Source of the DNA: CAJBLF01 sp964560855 | Lineage (GTDB): Bacteria > Patescibacteriota > Gracilibacteria > Absconditabacterales > Absconditicoccaceae | Length of the DNA stretch: 34,264 bases | Reading direction: 5' to 3' | Assembly: GCA_964560855.1 (NCBI GenBank) | Contig: CAZLLU010000006.1 | Span: 1-34,264 of the forward strand | Made by a program: the position numbers and the translations under genes | Shown here: one piece after another, positions 1 to 8,096 of the stretch | Layout: each line of letters starts with the position of its first letter | How positions within the stretch are numbered: the first letter of the stretch is position 1 | The notes under the pieces: model-generated | Databases searched by the model: none | What the model saw: only the letters and a program-made list of their open reading frames with translations | Told to the model about the DNA's origin: nothing

Positions 1-624
1 CAACAATTAAGTTGATTGCTTGAACAATTTTCTTGATTACAAGCAGAAAATGAAGATCTAAAAGAGACTTTATCTTGATCATTAGTAAGTATACAAACTT
101 TACAAGCAGAAAATGAAACATTACAAGCTGATGTTGATAAGTATAAGAAATTAATTGTTGAGGATAAATTGAACAACAAAAACACAACTACAACAACCGA
201 AAACAACACAATAGTTAAAAATAACAATTCAACAAACAATTTATTCTGTTGAAAAAACATAGAAATTCTTAGTCAATGGGAATTAATTTCAGAAAATAAC
301 AATGAAGTTATTATAAAAACTGATAAACAAGATACTGCATGATATGCTGTATATATAAAAGGAAAGTCTAGGTGAAACGAGTCATTAATTCAAGAAGAAT
401 TTCAAAACAACAACACAATAGCTAATATTGATTGTGCACCATGAATTTGTTATTGAATAAAGATAAATACTACAACAATGTGTTGAATTGATCGAGAAAT
501 TTATAGTAATCAACCTAGACCAAGTGATTTTCCTAATGATGATTGACCACGATATCCTACAATAAATTCTTATGACACTATAGCTAATCAAATATGAACA
601 ATGTTAGCCGGTTCTTTTAACTAA
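1..624 (+). CDS. Asn-rich coiled-coil protein, C-terminal part (5' end outside window)
   Basis: The frame is open from base 1 to TAA and gives 207 residues when TGA is read as Gly (about 11 in-frame TGA codons). The first 60 residues are a Leu/Glu heptad region with two similar LQAENE blocks, so a coiled coil is likely. A low-complexity Asn/Thr linker follows (about residues 60-80). Then comes a compact C-terminal region with four Cys (FCGKN, IDCAPGICYG, TMCGID) and many aromatic residues, ending IGTMLAGSFN. The pattern of stalk, flexible linker and Cys-containing head suggests a surface or envelope protein; this is inference, and no family is recognised. It uses AAC/AAT and ACA codons heavily and is more AT-rich than the housekeeping genes. 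A long hairpin terminator follows. Confidence 0.7.
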
Positions 625-640
625 AAATCAGCACAACTAA

Positions 641-720
641 TCCGACAACACTTGCTGTCCAAAATGCTTCGTTTCACTTCGCAATTCGGACCAGCAAGAA
701 ACGTTGTCGGATTTTTTTTA
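641..720 (+). terminator. Long hairpin terminator after the coiled-coil gene
   Basis: TCCGACAAC (641-649) pairs exactly with GTTGTCGGA (703-711). An inner stem CTTGCT.TCC/GGACCAGCAAG pairs with one small bulge. Eight T residues follow. It lies just after the TAA at 624. Confidence 0.8.
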
Positions 721-724
721 GTAA

Positions 725-752
725 TTGAAAAATCAAAAAGTATTCCTATAAT
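725..752 (+). promoter_or_regulatory. Promoter for the phosphodiester glycosidase gene
   Basis: TTGAAA (725-730), 16-bp spacer, TATAAT (747-752). The expected start of transcription near 759 lies after an upstream ATG at 751, which decides for the start at 781. Confidence 0.6.
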
Positions 753-780
753 GAAAAGAGTTTTATTCAACAACATCTTC

Positions 781-1833
781 ATGCTCAAAAAATTTATCGT
801 AATAAGCCTACTTTTCCTCTCTATTGGTTCTACTTTTGCCTACAAAGAGCTCATCATCGAAAACCGCGACGGTAAACCTATCAGAGTCATCAAAGTCGTT
901 CTGGACGGCGAGCATTATGTCGTCAGCTCCGTAGCCGGAGAGTGAGGAGCGACATTGCAAGATCTAGCCAAAAAAGTCGGCGGCGATACCGCAGTCAACG
1001 GCACGTTCTTTTGCCCTGACGATTATAGTCAATGCGCTACGACACACACCATATCAGAAAGAGTGTATCTATGAAATGGTAAAGATCGGAGCCAATATTG
1101 GCCAGACACCAGCATCAGGATGATCTTCGGATTCACTAAAGAATGATCACCGCTGCTTGTCCAAAATAATATGGGAAATGGAATCGATTTAGGACTTCGA
1201 GTCAAAAAAGATCCCGAAGCATTCAATTCGTTATATTTCGGTCTGGGAAATTTTCCTATTTTTTTGTATAAAGGAGAAAACGTCATCAAAGGCTACAACA
1301 ACTATATAGACAGCAAAATGAGAACTGCAGGTAACAAGACCTTCATCTGCTCGACAAAAGACAAATCCACTATCTACATGGGAACAATAGGCAACATCAC
1401 CATCCCTGACATGGCAGAATATCTCCAGAAAAATTTCGACTGCCGAGATGCGATGAATCTCGACGCGGGACTTAGTATAGGAATGATATATTCAGGTTTC
1501 GTGCTCGACCAAGGAAAAAGAACAAAAATCATGGACGCCTATGTTGTCCTGACCAAAGAACAATATAAAAAACTGACCAACATCACGTCTACCTTCAAGA
1601 CACCGTTTACTCCGCCGACCACCTACACTCTGAACAACGACGATACCACAAAAATAAAAAATCTCTACACCGCACTCCAAGCTTTCATCAAAAAAAACGG
1701 AGACAAGCAGAAATGGAGTTTTATCAACATCCTCCGCGCAGCAGTCACTAGTCCCAAAGTCATAGCAAACCCAAAACAATTAGCACTCATCAAAGATATC
1801 CTCCGAAGACTTTATGTCATAGGACAACTATAA
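781..1833 (+). CDS. Secreted phosphodiester glycosidase (NAGPA-like) domain protein
   Basis: The product is 350 aa with TGA as Gly (in-frame TGA at 943-945 and two more before 1150). The N-terminus MLKKFIVISLLFLSIGSTFA is a typical signal peptide, so the protein is exported. The core carries the blocks expected of the phosphodiester glycosidase/NAGPA family (Pfam PF09992): VNGTFFCP near residue 77, MIFGFT, NNMGNGIDLG and the late AMNLDAGLSIGMIYSG, matching the family's NLDGGGS-type strand. Family members cleave sugar-phosphodiester bonds or act on cell-wall glycans; the substrate here is unknown. About 60 residues after the domain form a helical tail. The ATG at 751 is also in frame, but the promoter -10 box overlaps it, so 781 is preferred. 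Confidence 0.75.
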
Positions 1834-2221
1834 AAGGAATTATAAAATAAGTTTTTTGAGTCATCACTTCTCAACAACGCCAGACTCGTACTAGCCGGAA
1901 AGAAGACAAACTAAATACTAAAGTCATGGCGAGGAACGAAGCAATCTTATAAAATCATTATCCCCGCATTCCACCATAACCACGTCATTCCCGCGAAAGC
2001 GGGAATCCATCTTGCTCTATAGCCAATTGGATTCCCGATCAGGTCGGGGATGACGTGACTATAAAAAAACCGGAAATGACGTGACCATAAGAGAAAAAGT
2101 ATATCGGGGTTTGGGGTGAAACGCCCAATCGTCAAAAAAAAGTAAGTCTAATGAAGCGTTTAAAAAATAAAAAAATCCCGCAGGATATACCTTATTGAAT
2201 TTAGAATGTTTTGAAAATTAT
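1834..2221. repeat. Intergenic repeat cluster with a dRS3-like palindrome
   Basis: No gene is seen here. The stretch holds an ATTCCC-N8-GGGAAT palindrome (1988-2007) and a second inverted pair built on TTCCCGATC and GTCGGGGATG. A near-repeat of ATGACGTGACYATAA occurs twice (2049 and 2077 regions). The right end, AAAAGTAAGTCTAATGAAGCG, resembles the end of the approximately 200-bp repeat family seen at 15.9, 25.5, 27.9 and 31.0 kb. The left end shares CAACGCCAGACTCGT with the copy near 27.87 kb. Confidence 0.6.
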
Positions 2222-2248
2222 TAAAAAAAATGTCCCGACAAGTCGGGA
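2222..2248 (-). terminator. Terminator of the 146-aa gene
   Basis: The stem TCCCGAC (2233-2239)/GTCGGGA (2242-2248) is followed, on the minus strand, by a run of eight T (2223-2230). Confidence 0.7.
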
Positions 2249-2358
2249 TCATCTTTTCAGTAAATATGTTTGTAAAGACCGCTTACACAATAAGATGGAA
2301 GTATGGAGAAATGGAAATATGGAGATTCAATTTTTCAATATTTCAATCTTTCCATTTT

Positions 2359-2799
2359 CTAAGCATGCTCCTCCACTAAAGTCACATGATTCAATATCTG
2401 ATCGATTGCTCCTTGGATTTCCATGACAGGCATCTGGAACGTATTCTGGAAGAAACCGTTAGAGAGCAAGAATGATTGTAAGGTATCAGAAGTCTCTTGG
2501 AGTGAGCTGATAATCTTTTCGATATCAGTAGTATCCGTGATGACTTTTTTGTTCAAGGCCTTTCTAAGATCCTTGAGATGATTTTTGATTTTATCGATAT
2601 TGAGGATCACTCTATCCACAAATTCAGATTCTACCTTGTTTGCGGTAGTGACGCTGAATTTTGCTACAGAATCGCCACTAATCTCCAAGCACATAGCAAG
2701 ATTTTTTTCGATGTCCTTGCATACGCCTTCGATCTTTTGGATAAGCGAATTGACGTTGCGGATTGATTCTTGTGAAAGTCTGGTGTTAAAGTTTTCCAT
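2359..2799 (-). CDS. Hypothetical small helical protein
   Basis: This 146-aa product starts MENFNTRLSQESIRNVNSLI and ends in TAG. It is nearly all amphipathic helix with no membrane segment. Stretches such as NKVESEFVDRVILNIDKIKN and DTTDIEKIISSLQETSDTLQ look like coiled coil or a four-helix bundle. The start at 2799 is preferred to the in-frame ATG at 2877, because the upstream 26 residues read through the GAGCTTTTATCA repeat. I do not recognise the family. It has no in-frame TGA and only a few Gly. It follows corA on the same strand but is separated from it by a hairpin terminator and about 280 bp, so it is probably transcribed alone. Confidence 0.65.
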   Translation of the reverse strand: MENFNTRLSQESIRNVNSLIQKIEGVCKDIEKNLAMCLEISGDSVAKFSVTTANKVESEFVDRVILNIDKIKNHLKDLRKALNKKVITDTTDIEKIISSLQETSDTLQSFLLSNGFFQNTFQMPVMEIQGAIDQILNHVTLVEEHA

Positions 2800-2859
2800 G
2801 ATGACTAATGATGAATTGATAAAATACTGAATTGATAAAGTGAGGTATTTATCGCGAAT

Positions 2860-2892
2860 GAAATGAGCTTTTATCATTTTATCGCGAAGTAT
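2860..2892. repeat. GAGCTTTTATCA / TTTATCGCGA repeat copy
   Basis: GAGCTTTTATCA at 2865-2876 runs into TTTTATCATTTTATCGCGA. Almost the same words lie upstream of the HrcA-like gene (20162-20223). The element sits just upstream of the 146-aa gene, so it is either a dispersed repeat or a shared operator. Confidence 0.4.
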
Positions 2893-2970
2893 GAGTCATT
2901 TGTGTAATATAAGTATACCCAGAAAAGAAAGAGAAATCAAAAAAGAGTGTCAGCAAAAAATATTTTTGTA

Positions 2971-3022
2971 AGTAAAAAAGAAAAATACCCATTTTGCTAT
3001 TTACAATGAGTATTTTTTACTA
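2971..3022 (-). terminator. Terminator after corA
   Basis: AGTAAAAAAGAAAAATACCC pairs with GAGTATTTTTTACT across an 11-nt loop, with one mismatch in the central stem. T-rich arms on both strands allow action in either direction. Confidence 0.55.
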
Positions 3023-3085
3023 ACTTTTGAAAACCTATAGTTATCAAATACACTATTTTACAAGATTTATTGACCCATAATTGAT

Positions 3086-4147
3086 CTAAAATCGGTTTTT
3101 CTTCTTGAAAAACATCACCATAGACATCCCCAATAACACCATTATTCAAAAGAATCAAAGATAAGACAGCGGTTGAGCCATAAAATTAGGCATATGTTTG
3201 AAGTTCATACCAAAAAATCCTGTGATGAAAGTCAGAGGAATAAAAATCGTACTTATAATAGTAAGCACTTTCATAATGCTATTCATCTTGTTGCTAAGCG
3301 TCGAAAGATAGATATCCAAAGATCCTGAAAGTGTATCCCTAAACGTTTCCAAACTATCGCCGATCTGCACGGTATGATCATAGAGATCTCTTAAATATTT
3401 ATCAAGTTCCTCACTAACAAGATCGGAATCAAACCTCTGCAAGAAAGAGATTATCTCTCTTACCGGCCATATGGACTTGCGAAGCAAAATAATATTTTGT
3501 TTGAATGTCTGTATTTTTGAAAGCGTATCCATAGTAGGATTATTCAGTAATTCATCCTGAAGTGACTCAATATCATCCTCTATTTTTTCCAAAACCACAA
3601 AATAGCTATCTACGATAGAATCTATCAACGAATATAACAAATAATCAGATCACATTTTTCTGATTTTTCATTTCGATTTTCTAATCCTTTCTTTGATAGT
3701 TTCAAAATCATCGTCTCCCTCCTTTTCTTGGAAAGAAATCAGATAATATTTGCCCAAGACAAGACTGATCTGTTCTTCATCCAAAACCTGGGTTTCTCTA
3801 TCATAACCAAATTTTTTCAAAGACATGAAAACATATGCATCCATATCATCGATTTTTGGACGTTGCTGGATATTCGCGATATCTTCAAGCGTCAAAGGAT
3901 GTAAATCAAAGACTTGTCCAATTTCTTGAATATCATTTGTTTGGTCGACACCGATAAAATCTATTCGCGTCACTCCATGCGAAGGTAAAGATTTACATTC
4001 ATTGAAATCTTTTACTTTAGTTTCTATGACTTCATCATTGTAATGGATCATATGTACCGTCGATTCTGCAGTCATAGCATCACCCGTATAAATGATACTT
4101 CCAGGTACTTGACCTATATTCTTGAGTTTTGTTTTCTTGGTGTTCAT
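3086..4147 (-). CDS. corA: Magnesium/cobalt transporter CorA
   Basis: This 353-aa inner-membrane divalent cation channel ends in TAG. The N-terminal cytoplasmic domain covers about residues 1-245 (HPLTLEDIANIQQRPKIDDM is the typical CorA block). A long stalk helix follows, then two C-terminal membrane helices. The first (IISTIFIPLTFITGFFGMNF) carries the GMN signature of CorA. In-frame TGA codons give K-G-KIRKM-G-SDYLLYSL and Y-L-G-FF-G-IMVLLGM, exactly where CorA proteins have Gly. Length is normal for the family. The basic tail FFKKKNRF is the usual CorA end. A TTGTCA/TATAAT promoter with a 16-bp spacer lies upstream. No Mg-responsive leader was recognised. Confidence 0.93.
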
Positions 4148-4176
4148 AGATAGGCTATGGTATAAAAACTATATTG

Positions 4177-4204
4177 ATTATATTCATTTTTCCAAAATTG
4201 ACAA
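4177..4204 (-). promoter_or_regulatory. corA promoter
   Basis: On the minus strand: TTGTCA (4204-4199), 16-bp spacer, TATAAT (4182-4177). It lies about 30 bp before the corA ATG. Confidence 0.65.
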
Positions 4205-4283
4205 AAAATCCACCTCCAAGAAGCAGATTTAATTGACATTTATATCTAAATAGTATCACTATAGTCTATAATAAAACAATTCC

Positions 4284-4327
4284 ATCATTATTCATTATTC
4301 ATTATTCATTTTTCATTTTTCATTATA
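4284..4327. repeat. ATTCATT simple-sequence repeat
   Basis: Repeated ATTCATT / TTTTCATT units of about 7-8 bp overlap the 3' end of the flavoprotein gene and supply its last codons and stop. Confidence 0.7.
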
Positions 4328-5376
4328 TTTTTCGCACAAACATATCCGCTTGTCCACGCTCGCTGCAGATTATATCCTCACGTTTTGCCTGTGATATCCA
4401 ATGATTCGCCGATAAAATAAAGTCCGGGAATCTTTTTGGATTGGAATCCTTGATCCAGATCTTTCAAAAGAATTCATCAGACTGACACCTTCGCCTCTTG
4501 GATAGATTTCAATGCCTTGATACGGAAATCACGGATTGTATCTCCTTCTACGAGCTTAAATTGTTGAATGACTTTTTTGCTCGTTCACGAAAGATCAAAA
4601 TCGATCTGCAAAGAATATTTGGAAATATCATCTATATAGAGAGTAGCATCGAAAACAATTGGTCAACTGATTCACGTATGAGTGAACAACAACGGTCACT
4701 TAGCGCTATAGACAACTTTATGTTCACGATAAAGCGTAAGCATCGCTTGTACGGTATTGCCAGCCAACAAAGAAAGATCTTCCTTGGTTTCTATCCCGCA
4801 CAAAGCCGGATGCGGCACAGAAAGAGAAAGTCACAACTGTTCTGCTATCTCGTATGCAAACGGTGTAGCGCCGATCTGCGGAAACGTCATTCCTCAAGTA
4901 GCGATAATTACCTTCTTGGCGCTAAAGACGCCTGCAGAAGTAGTAACGACGAGTACTCCTTCATCAGATTTCGTTATCGAAAGGACCTCATGCAAAAGCA
5001 AATGTTCCGTCTCGTTTTTTTTGGATTCATTGATAAGAAATTCTACGAGCTGTTTAGATTTACCGCTTTTGAGCATAACTCTTCCATACTCCTCTACTAG
5101 AGTCTCTATCGCATGCTCATGCAAAAAAGTAATCATATCTTCAGGTCAGAATGTATGGAACAATGAAGGAAGTGATTTCAAGGATTGTCCGACATAATGC
5201 AGTTCAGAATCCAGATGGATATTGGTCAAATTACATCTCCCTCATCAAGAAAGCAAGACTTTAGCACCAAGTTTATCTGTTTTTTCTATAATGCACTTTT
5301 TCCGCTCTTTCGGCAAAAACATCGAGCAAAAAAGCCCTGATGCGCCTCAGCCGACAATGATAACATCATACACCAT
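4288..5376 (-). CDS. NAD(P)/FAD-dependent oxidoreductase, HI0933/BaiN family
   Basis: This 362-aa flavoprotein has its FAD loop VGGGASGLF at residues 8-16 with a TGA-encoded Gly. The family hallmark SGGGRCNLTN (two TGA Gly) follows at about 43, then ATGGMTFPQIGATP, LLFTHTGISGP and the C-terminal FAD motif GLYFIGESLDITGKTGGYNL. These fix the HI0933-like family; the chemistry of most members is not settled. It is slightly shorter than the usual 390-410 aa because the inserted middle domain is compact. The last dozen codons (IMKNEKGIMNNE) come from a simple ATTCATT tandem run, so the ancestral stop was probably earlier. It is the last gene of the metK-folD-flavoprotein row on the minus strand. 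Confidence 0.88.
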
Positions 5377-5472
5377 AGAATGAATTTTAAATTTTAAATT
5401 TTGAATTTACAATTTTAAAACCTTACTACTTGAAGATGTTTTCAAATTTCAAATTATAAATTGTAAATTATC

Positions 5473-6414
5473 TTAAAGTTTATATGGTTTCAATACATCC
5501 TGATAATTTTGCAGTACGAAGACATTATCGAAGATGCACGCTACCGTCAACGGTCCAATTCCTCCAGGGACAGGAGTGTACGAAGCGACTTTGTCTTTTA
5601 TGGTTTCAATATTTACATCACCGACAGGCTTTCCATCGATATGTCCATATCCAACATCAACGATGATTTGAGTTTTATCATCGCGAACAAATGAATCATC
5701 GATCAAATGTACTTTTCAGGTAGAAGAAATAATATAGTCAGCCATCTTAGCAATAGTCTTTATTTGTTCAGGAGGCGTACTAGAATTGCAGGTGTAGACA
5801 GTTGCTCCTCTCTTGATACATTCGATGGCAAGCGGTTTTCCGACGATATTGCTTTGACCGAGAATCGCTATGGTTTTGCCTCTAAAATCATCGAGTTTGT
5901 ATTGTTCCAACAAGTAGAATACTGCCTTCGGTGTAGCAGGAACGAAATCTACGAGCCCCATTTCGGAAAGTCAGAGAATCACTCATCCCAATCAGTCCAA
6001 ATCTTTTTGCGGAGTGATGGCAGCCAACAACTGTTCTTTGTACGGTACGAATTGCTCAGGCAATGGTAATTGGATAATGATACCAACGCATTCGTTATCA
6101 TGATTAAGATATCTGATAAGCTCCATAACTTTTCAAATACTATCATACTTCTGATTGATATAGATACCGACATCATCGAATTTTCCAGCTTGATTCCTAT
6201 CATATTCAGCTTGATGATTCTGTCCGAAAACGATAACCGGAAGCCCGATAGATTCTCCATAAGCTTTCTTATGTTTCACATACGTAGCAGAAGAATAATC
6301 GTCTCATAAGAAAATGATGGCGACGTACGCTTTGGTTTCACCAAATACCTTGGTTCTTTTTTCTATAAGTTGCTGTTTGAAATCAACAGACAATTCCTTT
6401 CCTGAAAGTAGCAT
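5473..6414 (-). CDS. folD: Bifunctional methylenetetrahydrofolate dehydrogenase/cyclohydrolase FolD
   Basis: This 313-aa cytoplasmic enzyme interconverts 5,10-methylene-THF, methenyl-THF and 10-formyl-THF. The catalytic block SSATYVKHKKAYGE holds the Tyr and Lys of the active site. QLPLPEQF, the DLDGLG block, VDFVPATPKAV and the nucleotide loop ILGQSNIVGKPLA follow. PVPGGIGPLTVA is the FolD signature. The middle has in-frame TGA at family Gly positions. Length is a little above the usual 280-300. It lies between metK and the flavoprotein, 67 bp after metK's terminator and 96 bp before the flavoprotein, with no clear promoter. Read-through from metK would tie one-carbon supply to SAM synthesis; that is inference. 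Confidence 0.93.
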
Positions 6415-6432
6415 GGAAGATCAAAGAAAAAT

Positions 6433-6473
6433 AAAAAAACTTCCCAGATACTATATGTAATCAGGAAGTTTTC
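6433..6473 (-). terminator. Terminator between metK and folD
   Basis: AAAACTTCC and GGAAGTTTT enclose about 19 nt and are followed by a T run on the minus strand (6434-6440). Some read-through into folD seems needed. Confidence 0.65.
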
Positions 6474-6481
6474 GCAAGGAA

Positions 6482-7609
6482 TTATTGTAAGAGCTGTTGG
6501 AAGATATCCACACTATCCAGCTGTTCCCGAGGGAATTCATGCCTGCCGAAATGCCCATATGCAGCAGTAGCCTTGAAGATAGGCGTACGCAATCACAATC
6601 TTTCGATGATTCATTTTGGGCTCAGGTCGAAATGGGCTTTGATCGTATCGACGATTTTCTGTAATTCCACTTTTTCGGTACCGAAACAATCTATATAGAT
6701 ATTCAACGGCTGTATCACGCCTATAGCATAAGAAACCTGAAGTTCGCACTTATCGCACAATCACGCAGCGACAATATTTTTAGCGAGATAACGCATCATA
6801 TATGCTCAGCTTCTATCGACTTTCGTAGCATCTTTCCCACTGAAGCATCCTCCACCATGCCTTCCTACTCCACCATACGTATCGACGATGATTTTCCTTC
6901 CCGTGACGCCGGTATCTCCTGCAGGGCCTCAGATATTGAACGCTCACGTAGGATTAATGAAAAACGTCGTCTTGTCATCCAAGTAATCTCAGACAACAGG
7001 TTGGATGACGTGTTCAATGATATCTTTTTTGATCTGATCATTGGAGACATCTTTTGCATGCTGAGCAGAAACGACGACAGAATTGACTCTCACCGGCTTA
7101 TGACCATCATATTCGACCGTAACTTGTGTCTTGCCATCTGGATAAACCCAATCCAAGATGCCGGTTTTCCTAACATGTGCGAGTCTTCTCGCTAATGCAT
7201 GAGATAAATCGATAGGCATCGGCATATAATTTTTCGTTTCATTGGTCGCATAACCGTACATCATACCTTGATCACCAGCTCCCCCAGTATCTACACCTTG
7301 AGCAATATTCGGAGACTGTTTGTGAACGAGTATTTGCACCTTACAGGTCTTGCCATCAAAATATTTTTCGTCGCTATCATATCAGATATCACAGATAGTT
7401 TTTCTTACGATAGCCTCGATATCGATATCGGCATGCGTTGTAATCTCGCCGGCAATAATGATAGTATCAGTCGTCGTCAAACATTCGCACGCGACTCTGG
7501 ATAAAGGATCCTGATGCAGACAAGCATCCAAGATAGCGTCAGACACCTGATCGCAGATCTTGTCAGGATGTCATTCGGTAACGGATTCGCACGTAATAAA
7601 ATGTTTCAT
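6482..7609 (-). CDS. metK: S-adenosylmethionine synthetase MetK
   Basis: This 375-aa enzyme makes SAM from methionine and ATP. The start MKHFITCESVTEGHPDKICD is the family N-terminus. The Gly of GHPDK, in the ATP/Mg-binding motif, is TGA (7573-7571), one of the clearest recoding proofs here. Further motifs: QSPNIAQGVD, GAGDQGMMYGYA, the P-loop-like FNIGGPAGDTGVTGRKIIVD, YGGVGRHGGGCFSGKD, and a C-terminus with SYAIGVIQPL and YGHFGR. Length is normal. The leader contains a SAM-riboswitch-like aptamer followed by a terminator, so excess SAM should stop transcription before this gene. It is first in the row metK-folD-flavoprotein. Confidence 0.96.
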
Positions 7610-7630
7610 AATAAAGAGGGGAAAAAATAT

Positions 7631-7661
7631 AAAAAAACTCTTTATCACGAAGAAAGAGTTT
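7631..7661 (-). terminator. Riboswitch-controlled terminator before metK
   Basis: On the minus strand AAACTCTTT (7661-7653) pairs with AAAGAGTTT (7643-7635) and a run of seven T follows (7637-7631). It stands 22 bp before the metK ATG, in a leader and not after a gene, as expected of an attenuator. Confidence 0.85.
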
Positions 7662-7684
7662 CAAAAAGTCTATGGAGCTTTTTT

Positions 7685-7782
7685 ATATCTTTCCCGTGAG
7701 GGGTAGGAATTAGCACCATTGTCCAATGACTGGTTGCTGGGACGCTTAATAGGTGAGACACAATGAAAATCGTTTCAGATAT
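7685..7782 (-). promoter_or_regulatory. SAM-I-type (S-box) riboswitch aptamer in the metK leader
   Basis: The minus strand reads AGCAACC, then a short P3 hairpin (ACCAGTC/GAC..TGGT), then GGTGCTAATTCC, then P4 (TCC/GGA), then GAAAGAT. These are conserved core words of SAM-I aptamers in the right order. ATATCT (7782-7777) and AGATAT (7690-7685) can close P1. The 5' P2/kink-turn half is poorly conserved by eye: only a weak GAAACG/CGTCCC stem is possible. Position before metK strongly supports the call. An alternative pairing would sequester the terminator's 5' arm: GAAAG (7693-7689) with CTTTC (7656-7652), and AAAAAAG with CTTTTT. That gives the antiterminator when SAM is low. Confidence 0.85.
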
Positions 7783-8027
7783 TCATGATGTCGAACCTAT
7801 ACCGACGATTTTTGACCCATAAAGTACAAGTGTAAACGAAGTAATTTATGTATTCAAAATAAGTCGGTACGAGCCTAATCTCTATCGTCCACTCTGGATA
7901 TTATCACAACAAGAATATACGCATATAGGGAATAAATGCAAGCAATGATGGGGAAACAGACCCTGTAACATTTTTATACTTTTGGTGGATAAATATATGT
8001 TGTCAACACAAAACACAAAGACAAAAT
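7783..8027. other. Intergenic region upstream of the metK leader
   Basis: No gene is recognised. A weak minus-strand promoter candidate for metK (TTTATG at 7823-7818, 16 bp, TATAGG at 7801-7796) would start transcription just before the aptamer. A perfect 7-bp stem TACCGAC/GTCGGTA encloses about 55 nt (minus strand, roughly 7863-7795). Further on, GGGG/CCC words near 7950-7970 form only weak stems. The rest shows nothing I can name. Confidence 0.4.
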
Positions 8028-8055
8028 TTGCATTTTTGTATATATTAACTATAAT
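8028..8055 (+). promoter_or_regulatory. Promoter for the TraG/VirD4-like ATPase
   Basis: TTGCAT (8028-8033), 16-bp spacer, TATAAT (8050-8055), 41 bp before the ATG. Confidence 0.65.
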
Positions 8056-8096
8056 TACTTAGAAACCAAAAAAGGTTTTAATGAAACATTAAATCC

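Noticed and set aside
1780..1788. CIRCE half-site TTAGCACTC
   Set aside because: It is inside the coding sequence of the phosphodiester glycosidase (Gln-Leu-Ala-Leu) and no GAGTGCTAA partner follows at 9 bp.
7783..8000. tmRNA or other large RNA upstream of metK
   Set aside because: A GGTTCGAC word and a 7-bp stem are present, but there is no acceptor stem, CCA end or tag frame.
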